Assembly (NCBI GenBank): GCA_040383945.1 | Contig: JBEICN010000025.1 | Location: 1-14,778 of the forward strand | Direction: 5' to 3' | Length of the DNA stretch: 14,778 nt | DNA from: CAIVSN01 sp040383945 | GTDB lineage: Bacteria > Patescibacteriota > Gracilibacteria > BD1-5 > UBA2023 | Shown: in pieces, positions 1 through 7,090 of the stretch | How the letters are laid out: each line of letters starts with the position of its first letter | Numbering within the stretch: position 1 is the stretch's first letter | Program-made: the position numbers and the translations under genes | Notes under the pieces: model-generated | Told to the model about the DNA's origin: nothing | Database searches by the model: none | Seen by the model: the letters and a program-made list of their open reading frames with translations, nothing else

Positions 1-51
1 CTATCATCCTTTCGGCTGAGCAGAGTGATTTTTACGTTTACTAATTTAACA

Positions 52-71
52 TGGTGGACCTGGTGGGACTC
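52..71 (-). repeat. Duplicated tRNA-Lys 3' end (20-nt direct repeat)
   Basis: These 20 nt are identical to 259-278, the 3' end of the tRNA-Lys gene (3' part of the T arm, acceptor 3' strand and encoded CCA). Identity ends inside the T loop, and no 5' tRNA half is attached. Duplicated tRNA 3' ends typically mark integrative-element attachment sites or tRNA gene remnants; which applies here is inference. No integrase gene is in the window. Confidence 0.7.
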
Positions 72-85
72 TTTTTTCTCAGTGT

Positions 86-249
86 CGCACTGATATACCA
101 TCAGTGCTCGCTTCGAAAAACGCCTGGCCACGAAAGCCACTTCGGTGGCTTTCTCCCGGTCTCGTGCCTCGGCCGTGTGGCTGCGGTTTCGAGTCCCACA
201 CCCAGAAGTCCAAGAGAAAACAAAACCACCCCGAGCGGGGTGGTTTTTT
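86..249 (+). ncRNA. Candidate structured non-coding RNA ending in a terminator
   Basis: This stretch is richer in GC than its surroundings and holds a chain of stem-loops: 87-94 with 100-107 (8 bp, 5-nt loop); 133-140 with 145-152 (8 bp closed by a TTCG tetraloop), nested inside 129-133 with 162-166 (A133 can join only one of these stems); and 175-180 with 196-201 (6 bp). The chain ends in the strong terminator at 222-249. The TTTCGAGTCCC stretch at 187-197 resembles a tRNA T loop, but no acceptor or anticodon arm can be folded, so it is not a tRNA. It does not resemble tmRNA, 4.5S or RNase P RNA motifs that I recognise. The strand is uncertain because the terminator works both ways. Confidence 0.35.
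222..249. terminator. Bidirectional rho-independent terminator
   Basis: An 11-bp perfect stem (222-232 with 237-247) encloses the loop GAGC. The plus strand ends in a run of six T (244-249). On the minus strand the 3' stem arm is followed by GTTTTC, so it also terminates the minus-strand tRNA-Lys transcript only about 10 nt after its CCA. On the plus strand it would end the candidate RNA upstream. Confidence 0.85.
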
Positions 250-258
250 GGTTTTCTC

Positions 259-335
259 TGGTGGACCTGGTGGGACTCGAACCCACGACCTAAAGATTAA
301 GAGTCTTCCGCTCTAACCAACTGAGCTACAGATCC
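259..335 (-). tRNA. tRNA-Lys (anticodon CUU), CCA encoded
   Basis: The minus strand folds into a complete cloverleaf. The 7-bp acceptor GGATCTG/CAGGTCC has one T-G pair, the D arm is GCTC/GAGC, and the anticodon stem is GAAGA/TCTTT. The seven-base anticodon loop CTCTTAA carries anticodon CTT, which reads the AAG lysine codon. The T arm is GTGGG-TTCGAGT-CCCAC. The discriminator A and the CCA end are encoded (259-261). A good promoter lies upstream and a terminator immediately downstream, so it is probably a single-gene transcript. Confidence 0.95.
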
Positions 336-347
336 GAATGTGCGGGG

Positions 348-375
348 AATATATCGAAAAAGGTTTCGAACGCAA
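348..375 (-). promoter_or_regulatory. Promoter of tRNA-Lys
   Basis: On the minus strand a -35 box TTGCGT (375-370) is followed by a 16-nt spacer and a -10 box TATATT (353-348). This places the transcription start near 341, six bases before the mature tRNA 5' end at 335. Confidence 0.6.
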
Positions 376-429
376 GTTTAATTTGGAAAACTCAAGCATG
401 AAAAATTCGACCAAATTGGTGCCATTCCC

Positions 430-1128
430 TTACCCCCTCGGCAGCCTTGCCAGGTGCATCAGTACACCATCCAACAAGTACTTCGGGGAAGCATTAGTCG
501 TATCTATGCCTCGGTATGCTTCGAGTAGATCTTCATATATTTTTCCACCGATACCAGCATCAGAAAGGACACGCTCAAGAGCTTCTAAAAAAATAAGTGC
601 TTCAGATCGGTTATTCCAGCTTGATGCGGTATAACGCTTCAGACTTTCTAGTTCAAAACTTACCACTCATCGGGCAAATTCTATGTCCGATGGCTGCACG
701 GTGAGTCTGACATCATCTGCCGATACGCATACCACGCGCGACAATATCGTCTCAAGAAGGCCCGCAAAAGATTCTGCCTGCAACAAAAAAACTACCCCCG
801 GTATTCCGTCTTCCAAGGTTTTGAGCATGGCGTTGGCAGACTCCTCCGTCATAAGGTCAAATCGATCAATAACCACGATCATGGTATTTCCTGCTGCTGT
901 AACATAGTGAATGCGTGAAATAAACGAGCGCACTTCTTCCACGCCAATAGATTCCTTGATACCCGAAAAAAACAAAAAATCTGTGTTCGCAAATTCCAGC
1001 AATTGTGAATAATCGACCGAAATACCGAACCGAACACTCACCACGCGAGCAATGTCGGACTGACTCAACACCAAAGGCAGCGGAACTGTGCCTGACATGA
1101 TCGTTTCAATATATCGCTCAATCGCCAT
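430..1128 (-). CDS. DNA polymerase III delta'-like subunit (clamp-loader AAA+ family)
   Basis: This 232-aa protein requires code 25: TGA at 667-669 (residue 154) joins two collinear halves, and the gene ends in TAA. The central region matches the delta'/DnaX AAA+ core. It has a Walker-B-like hydrophobic strand (MIVVIDRFDLM), then ANAMLKTLEDG, a VFLLQA strand and a TILSRVV segment corresponding to the sensor-1 and SRC region. There is no P-loop and no zinc module, as expected for delta' rather than tau/gamma. It is shorter than typical delta' (about 320 aa), with reduced N- and C-terminal parts. Its likely role is loading the beta clamp on DNA in the cytoplasm. It is divergent from the gene at 1179 with about 50 bp between starts. 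The exact subunit assignment is inference. Confidence 0.62.
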
Positions 1129-1133
1129 TTGAG

Positions 1134-1162
1134 TTGTATTTTTTGGATAAGGTGGATATTGT
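1134..1162 (+). promoter_or_regulatory. Possible promoter for the 1179 gene
   Basis: TTGTAT (1134-1139), a 17-nt spacer and TATTGT (1157-1162) predict a start near 1169, about 10 nt before ATG 1179. If real, the alternative in-frame TTG start at 1134 lies inside the promoter and is not used. The match is modest. Confidence 0.3.
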
Positions 1163-1178
1163 ATCGGAAAAAATTCCT

Positions 1179-2108
1179 ATGCAAATTCCAACTCTATCAA
1201 ATCGCACGATCGCATTTTTCTTGCTCGGACTTATTATAGTCATGGCCTACTGGGGAATTCGCTATGTATTTTTTTTAAATGTCGGAACCCTCCGTTTCAA
1301 AATTGTCGATGAGACAAAGTACACCGTAGTCCTCAAGCGTGCCAATGTGGAAGTAAGCCAAATCGATTGTGCCGTATCATGCTCCTTTGAGCAGATTCCT
1401 GCTGGGACATATCAGTTTGTGGCAACAGCTTCAGGGCGACTGCCGATAAGTAACAGTGTGCAAATATTACGCAATCAAGTAGTGACAGAAACTCTCGAAT
1501 GAAGACTGGATGTCCAAGTGCGTGAAACCATAAAAGAAAGTTCAGATACTAGGTACGAAGTACTGACAAATCCAATACGACTTATCGATACAACGCAAGA
1601 TGGGTTGGTGCTTACGAGCTCCGCAAGCGCAGTTGGGTATTCGCTCGACTCCATGCCAAATGGTTACTTTCTTATGTTCGACCCGAACATGACCATTACT
1701 ACCTATGAGCTTGCTACCCAAAAGACCCGACTGATCAGTTGGAATCTTGAAGAACTTCCCACCCACATAAAACGACTCGCCAATGGAAAGTCGTTTGTTC
1801 TTTATACCAAAAATAGCGCCTACCTATCCAATTTGGATACGGGCTCACTCGAGGAAATCAAATTTTACGACGACATCGAAGCGAGTCCAAACGGGAGTAT
1901 CATCGCCCTAATACGCTCAACTAGTAGTCAAAAAAGACAGCGTTTCAATCTCGAAAGTCAGTCAGGTGACACACTCTTGGATATTTCCCGTGCTGGATCT
2001 CCAAAAGTGCTACCCGTTGAGGTAACTGACGTAAGTATGCTCTACTGGGACGGAACCTATGGTATACAAAAAATCAATGGTGATCGACAAATGCTCAATA
2101 TCAAATAA
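1179..2108 (+). CDS. Membrane-anchored PEGA-like/beta-propeller-like protein
   Basis: The 309-aa product (code 25, TGA at 1500-1502 = Gly108, TAA stop) starts with one membrane segment (about residues 9-33, AFFLLGLIIVMAYWGI). A beta-rich extracytoplasmic region of about residues 36-110 follows, ending in a PEGA-like pattern (IPAGTYQFVATASGRLP). It contains two cysteines (DCAVSC) that could form a disulphide outside the membrane. The remainder (about 120-309) is rich in short strands and turns such as SPNGSIIALI and NGKSFVLYT, like partial WD40/TolB propeller blades. I chose ATG 1179; TTG 1134 would add 15 residues. It is followed after 3 nt by the flippase, so a cell-envelope role in the same transcript is plausible. 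I do not recognise a specific family. Confidence 0.7.
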
Positions 2109-2111
2109 CGC

Positions 2112-3665
2112 ATGGCTACCAAATCCGTCTACAGCAATACCATAGCACAAATCGCGGGCAAAGTCGCCACCGCGCTCATCTCGATTTTTCTCATCAAAAT
2201 TCTTACTAATTATCTCGATGTGGAGGGATACGGGCTGTATGCAAAAATCTACAACTACCTCTCGATATTTTCTGTAATTGCGGATCTTGGTCTCTACACG
2301 CTCAGCGTGCGAGAGATGAGCAAGCACACTGATGATCCCAAAAAAGTTGCCAAAATCGCAGGAATACTGCTCACCTTGAGAACCCTGCTTGGAGTAATGA
2401 TCATACTGGTTTCTCTTGGAATTGCGGTGTTCCTACCTGGATACAATAGTCTTGTGGCACTTATTGGAGTTCTCATAGCTGGTATCTTCACGCTCTTCGG
2501 GCTCATGAATAGCGCGATCCTCTCCGTCCTGCAAGCGTACCTGAAAACAGAGTTCTCCTTTGTTTCTGTCACGATAGGGAAAGTAGTGAATTTCTTGGCA
2601 GTGCTCGCAGTGGTTTGGATGATAATCCCAAAGCCACATCAGGGAAATATCGGGATATTTGAAACGCATGACGCAGCCTTTCTTGCGATACTTGCAACCG
2701 GAGTGCTCGGAAATATCGTCATGACCGTGCTTCTGTATGCCTATTCTCGTCGAATTCTCCCTATTCAATTTTTTTGGGATGGTGCATATGTCAAAAAATT
2801 GGTTTGGGAATCTCTTCCCTACGGGCTTGCGCTATTTTTTAATGTATTGTTTTTTAAGGTTGATGTGGTTATGCTTTCACTGCTTGAGGCTCCGGAGGTA
2901 GCTGACGGTATTGTGGCATTATATAGTCTGCCGATGAAAATTGTCGAAGTGGGAATGATGTTTGGAACCGTATTTTTGAATTCTATGCTTCCACTCTTCA
3001 CACAATCGATACAAGACTCGGAAAAACTTGGAAAACTCGTACGAAAATCATATGGAATACTCTTGTTTTTTGGTGGTGCAACCGCGTTGTTTTTGGCACT
3101 CAAAAGCGAAATGATGCTCCGACTGATCGCAAGCGAAAAATACCTCGTACCAATCGGTGAATACAGCTCGATAGATGCTCTGCAAATCGTGAGTTTCGTG
3201 TTTTTTCTTTTCTTTACGAGCTCTCTGTTTAACTATCTCCTTATCGCGAGTGGTAAACAAGGTCGCTTGCTTTGGATCAACGGAAGTATCGCTCTTCTCA
3301 ACATCGTGGGAAATTGGATTCTTATTCCCCACTATTCTTTTGTGGGATCCGCATGGGCAACGGTGATTTCTCAGATTTTGCTCGTCGCCTGTACGGCAGT
3401 TGCCAGTCGAGATGTGCTTCGATTTAATTTTTATCCCAAGATGACGGTGAGCGTGATCGCAATACTCGCTATGGCTTCTGGAATTCTCGTAGGAGTGAAT
3501 ATACTCGTATGATCGCATGGGGGTTGGATGAGCATCCTTTGAAATTTGGGAATCCACGAGTACCTCAGGTGGCTCTCTATTGCGGTAGATTTGAGTGTAA
3601 GCTCTCTAGCTTTTGGAGTTCCGGCGCTTCTAGGTTTTTGGTGGATTCACAAAAACATAAAATAA
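2112..3665 (+). CDS. Wzx/MviN-type polysaccharide flippase
   Basis: This is a 517-aa multi-pass inner-membrane protein of the MATE/MVF oligosaccharide-flippase superfamily, expected to flip lipid-linked glycan across the membrane for surface polysaccharide. The N-terminus has the family pattern: GKVATALISIFLIKILTNYL, then a YGLY turn, then ADLGL before a basic loop (REMSKH). About a dozen or more hydrophobic helices follow. Two TGAs (3510-3512 = Gly467, 3540-3542 = Gly477) lie near the end. Read as glycine they add about 50 residues, including a final hydrophobic segment around residues 490-512, before TAA. With the standard code the protein would stop at 466 aa. The donor glycan cannot be read from the sequence. 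Confidence 0.85.
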
Positions 3666-3688
3666 GGTTCTAGATCGGGGATTTTATT

Positions 3689-3722
3689 TTGAAACCCTGA
3701 GCATTTCCTCTATACTTTTGAC
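3689..3722 (+). promoter_or_regulatory. polA promoter, predicted leaderless start
   Basis: TTGAAA (3689-3694), a 16-nt spacer and TATACT (3711-3716) form a good sigma-70-type promoter. The -10 box ends 7 nt before the A of ATG 3723, so the first transcribed base should be the start codon itself. No Shine-Dalgarno sequence is present. Confidence 0.65.
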
Positions 3723-5132
3723 ATGCCAAAATATACCGATGCCAAAATTCTCGACTACGTAGGAAAACCGAATTTCAAAAATCAGTCCTTTGCCGATTGG
3801 GTGGAATCAGATTTTGAATATCAGTCATCTTTGGATCCACAAACAGAAGCTCTCGAGCGTGCATATTTTGCTTCAAAACGCTCAGAAGCTCCTGTGACTG
3901 ATGTTGAACTGGAACAAATACTTCACATGGAACATGAATTGATCCAGGTGCTATCAGACATGGAAATCCTCGGTGTATATGTAGACCGGGATACGCTGCG
4001 AGAAATCAGCGCTGAACTGCTGGAAAAATCACGACTTCTCCTTGCAGAAATGAAAGACTTGGTCGGAGAAGACTTCAATCCCCTATCCGCCAAGCAGGTA
4101 CAACATATTCTCTACGAACGGTTGGGAATTCCCAAAGGAAAGAAAATCAAAACTTGATTCTCGGTAGATTCTGAAACGCTTGCAGAGATTTCCAAAGATT
4201 ACGCAATTGCGGGAATGATCCTTGACTACCGTGGATACGAAAAACTCAGAAGCACCTACTGTGAAGGCCTCATCGAACATATACACCCCGACACTGGTCG
4301 GGTTCACACCAATTACAAACAGACATTTACCACCACAGGAAGGCTATCGAGTGAAAACCCCAACCTCCAAAATATCCCAGCAGGAAGTGGATATGCCTCC
4401 CGTATAAAGTCAGCATTTCGACCACAGAAGCCAGGAATGAGTTATGTTGTGGCTGACTATTCACAAGTCGAAATTCGAGTACTTGCGATGTTGTCGGGAG
4501 ACTCCAATCTCCTCGAGGCCTTCAAAAATAATGAAGACATTCACGCAAGAACGGCAAGATTCTTGTTCCCTGAGGCAAAAACAATATCAAGCGACGAGCG
4601 AAGGATTGCAAAGTCAGTCAATTTTTGAGTCATTTATGGGATTACCGGATTTGGTCTTTCCAAAATGATTAAGACTTCAGCACGGGACGCTTCGATGTAC
4701 ATCGACACATTTTTTGCGCAGTATCCACAGGTGCGAGCCTACTATGATACCGTGATTGCCAAAGCCAAAACAACTGGATATGTAGAAACGTATTACGGAA
4801 GGCGTCGATATATCAAAGGACTCAAAGATGCCAATTCGATGATGCGGGCAGCAGCTGAGCGTGAAGCTATCAATATGCCAGTCCAAGGTACGGCTGCGGA
4901 TATCGTAAAGCTTGCCATGATAGAGCTCCACAAAAAAATACAATCCGGGGAGCTTCCGGCGAATCTCATCATGCAGGTGCACGACGAATTGGTGCTTGAG
5001 GTAGCCGATGAACATGTGACCGAAGTTATGGAACAAATGACCGAAGTTATGGAATCCATTCTTTCGATTGGGGGAATCTCTCTCAAGGTAGATGTACATG
5101 CTGGCAAAGATTGGGCTTTGGCAAAAGGATAA
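3723..5132 (+). CDS. polA: DNA polymerase I, polymerase domain only
   Basis: The 469-aa family-A DNA polymerase lacks the 5'-nuclease and has at most a vestige of the 3'-5' exonuclease (usual PolA is 830-930 aa). Residues 75-95 match the thumb entry (ELIQVLSDMEILGVYVD). Motif A is DYSQVE at 245-250 (catalytic Asp245). The O helix spans 291-305, with Arg293, Lys297 and Phe301 aligning to E. coli R754, K758 and F762. Motif C is HDE with Asp421. TGA codons encode Gly145 (KIKT-G-FSVD, matching KTGYST in relatives) and Gly302 (SVNF-G-VIYG, invariant in the family). Phe301 suggests normal discrimination against dideoxynucleotides. It fills gaps in repair and lagging-strand synthesis; primer removal and proofreading must come from other proteins. 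The stop is TAA. Confidence 0.93.
5017..5054 (+). repeat. 17-nt direct repeat inside polA
   Basis: TGACCGAAGTTATGGAA occurs at 5017-5033 and 5038-5054, with a 21-nt (7-codon) period, giving TEVMEQM-TEVMES after motif C. The region has the family's usual length, so this is not an extra insertion. It may be local codon-level homogenisation or chance. Confidence 0.75.
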
Positions 5133-5143
5133 GCCGGACACTC

Positions 5144-5284
5144 ATGGGCCTCCAAGGCGAAAACCAGAAAACAGACCATATCACTACTCGCCAAAAAGCA
5201 GAGCATCGGAATGAAGACCTGATCGGAATGATGGACAATAAAAAAATTAAATTCAGACTTTGATTGAAAAAACTCTTCATATAA
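5144..5284 (+). CDS. Possible small protein (46 aa)
   Basis: In the 159-bp gap between polA and rbfA an ATG frame runs 46 codons to TAA. It contains one TGA (5258-5260, Gly40 in code 25). The product would be polar and basic with no recognisable domain. Its stop overlaps the -10 box of the rbfA promoter. No promoter or ribosome-binding site is evident for it. It may simply be an open frame in intergenic DNA. Confidence 0.22.
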
Positions 5285-5291
5285 TAGAAAC
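5280..5291 (+). promoter_or_regulatory. rbfA-operon promoter (-10), predicted leaderless start
   Basis: A perfect -10 box, TATAAT (5280-5285), ends 7 nt before ATG 5292, the same geometry as the polA promoter. The -35 element is weak (TTTGAT at 5259-5264, 15-nt spacer). It would drive the operon from rbfA through the batC-like gene. Confidence 0.6.
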
Positions 5292-5639
5292 ATGTCAAAA
5301 AAAGAACACCGAAGCCACGCACTCTATTCCCTCATTGCGCCAAGATTACTTCAGATTTTTTCAGAAGAATTGAATGATGAGGGCAGGCCGAGTTTTACCA
5401 AGTGCCGAATCACTCCGGATGGGGTCTATCTTGATCTCTATGTTCAGCGTTCCACTGAGCCCAAAGAACTTGTCAAACAGCTGAGCCACCATGCTCCTGA
5501 TATACAAAGAATTATCGCAAATGCCAAGGTACTTTCCCGAATGCCAAAAGTACGATTTCGAGTTGATCCTGGAAGCACTCATACCGAATCGGTAATAGAT
5601 ATACTTGATGATTTACGAGCAAAATATGACCTCTCGTAA
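5292..5639 (+). CDS. rbfA: Ribosome-binding factor A
   Basis: The 115-aa protein matches RbfA, the single KH-type domain factor that binds the 30S subunit and helps mature the 5' end of 16S rRNA. The N-terminal helix (HALYSLIAPRLLQIFSEEL) is followed by a strand with TPDGVYLDLYV. The diagnostic C-terminal half is IQRIIANAKVLSRMPKVRFR, then VDPG and the closing helix DILDDLRAKY. The length is normal for a short RbfA. It contains no TGA and ends in TAA. It is the first gene of the operon and overlaps the ftsQ start by 14 nt. Confidence 0.82.
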   Translation: MSKKEHRSHALYSLIAPRLLQIFSEELNDEGRPSFTKCRITPDGVYLDLYVQRSTEPKELVKQLSHHAPDIQRIIANAKVLSRMPKVRFRVDPGSTHTESVIDILDDLRAKYDLS

Positions 5640-6633
5640 CGGAATACTTGCAAAATTTGATAAGCTGATTTCTTACTTTCAAAATCGGTCTTTTTCGAAA
5701 AAATTAAAAAACGATAGAACAAAAACTTATCTCTATCAAAATGAGGCCAAAAGCACGAGCTGGCTTCACTTTTATAAGAAGGCGCGCCGATGAGCGTATT
5801 ACCGGCCGATATATTCAGCATATACGAATAATAAAGTCAGTTTCAAGCTTTCTTTTGCCATCATAGGTCTCACACTTATAGGCTCAAGTGCCTACATTCT
5901 GTTGGCTTCACCCTATTTTGAAATCTCCCCCAATCGAGTAATTATCGAGCGAAGCGATATGTATTCTGATGTAAATATTGCCTACAAAGCGATAGAGCCA
6001 ATATATGGAAGTTCTCTTTGGACATTGGATAACCAAGAAATCAAAAACTTGATTCAATGACTTGAAAAAAATATAGAAAAAGTGGAAGTGAGCTATTTGC
6101 TTCCGAATTCCCTCAAAATCATCATCACCTCTTCGCCTCCAAAATATTCGGTTGAATTCCCTGGCGCGGGGCGTAGTTACCTGCTTTCGGAAAACGGAAT
6201 TTTGATCCCCAATCGCAACAAGGAAACTCATTTTCCGAGACTTCAGATATATTTTCCGGAACTTAACGAGTCTTCTTTTCTTGACTACAAAGAAGCTATC
6301 CGTCCGCAAGCCATGGAAAAAATTCATACTATTTCAAAAGTATTTTCGATAGATTTCGCCTCATCGGTAGTCACCTCTCAGGTATACTATGCGACGGAAA
6401 ATGAGTTCCATATACTACTCGAAAACGGGATTCGTATACTATTCGTTTTGGATGGTTCTTTGGAAAAACAGCTCCTCACGCTCAAGCTGAGCCTAGAGCA
6501 AACCACTTGAATGCTGACCAATCCTGAAAACACCTATATTGACGCGCGTGTCGTATGAAAAATTTTTGTATGTAAGCCGAGTGATCAGTGCAAAAAAAAT
6601 CTAATAAAAATATATGGAATCCCTCCTTATTAG
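5626..6633 (+). CDS. ftsQ: Cell-division protein FtsQ/DivIB
   Basis: This 335-aa protein is visible only with code 25: TGAs encode Gly56, 145, 295 and 311, and the stop is TAG. A long basic cytoplasmic tail (1-80) leads to one membrane segment (about 82-103, FAIIGLTLIGSSAYILL). A POTRA-like domain follows (about 105-180: VNIAYKAIEPIYGSSLWTLD, then VEVSYLLPNSLKIII). The C-terminal beta domain ends with the FtsQ-typical NTYIDARVVGKIFV. FtsQ links early and late divisome proteins (FtsB/FtsL) at the septum. ATG 5626 is chosen; ATG 5608 would add six residues. Its 3' end overlaps the next gene by 20 nt. It lies next to rbfA and a Bat cluster rather than in a mur/fts cluster, within the part visible here. 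Confidence 0.8.
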
Positions 6634-7090
6634 TCTTCCAAATCCCAAAATGCCGTTGCCACTGGGGATATTCGAACATGAATTCGTGCTTTCACTCAGT
6701 CTTTTGATGCTTCTGGTAATTTATTTTACCTACCAAAAATGGAAGCAAATGGAACATGATGAGACTAAAAAAATAGACCCCGAAACTCTGCCTTCACCTG
6801 AAGACGCGCGGGAACAGTTCAAAAATAACATTCTAGCACTCTCACCAGATTCACCACAGTTTGGTGATGACATGGCAGATATATTACGGCAGTATCTCGC
6901 CACGAGCTCAAACATCCACCTCTCCCCCATGCTCACAGCAGAGCAACTACAAAAGGAGCTCCCCGTGGTATTGGGTGATATTTTTATTCAGATCCGAAAC
7001 ATTCGATATGCCCCAAAGGGCCGGCATTCTCAGGCTTGCTCAAGCATTCAGTCTCATATCCTAGCACTTATAGATACTCATGCAATTTAG
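6614..7090 (+). CDS. Small membrane protein of the Bat cluster (DUF4381-like)
   Basis: The 158-aa protein has an N-terminal proline-containing stretch (PNPKMPLPLGIFEHE), one membrane helix (about residues 24-42) and a cytoplasmic helical domain (DDMADILRQYLA, then MLTAEQLQKEL and IRNIRYAP). This is the arrangement of the DUF4381-type proteins that precede the VWA genes in many Bat (aerotolerance) operons. Its position between ftsQ and the VWA gene supports this: it overlaps ftsQ by 20 nt and the next gene by 11 nt. It has no TGA codon and ends in TAG. Its role is probably as a membrane partner of the VWA proteins. The family call rests on architecture and context more than on strong motifs. 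Confidence 0.6.
   Translation: MESLLISLPNPKMPLPLGIFEHEFVLSLSLLMLLVIYFTYQKWKQMEHDETKKIDPETLPSPEDAREQFKNNILALSPDSPQFGDDMADILRQYLATSSNIHLSPMLTAEQLQKELPVVLGDIFIQIRNIRYAPKGRHSQACSSIQSHILALIDTHAI

Noticed and set aside
173..212. Second tRNA on the plus strand, suggested by TTTCGAGTCCC
   Set aside because: The T stem does not pair correctly with a 7-nt loop, and no acceptor 5' strand or anticodon arm is present.
51..316. Short overlapping open frames around the tRNA
   Set aside because: They run through a tRNA gene, a terminator and hairpins; the translations are low-complexity and have no family features.
3048..3557. 169-codon frame on the minus strand
   Set aside because: It is antisense to the flippase gene, has no domain, and is a shadow frame.
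4626..4628. TGA as selenocysteine or tryptophan
   Set aside because: Too many sites, no SECIS-like hairpins noticed, family columns are glycine, and TGG is in normal use for Trp.
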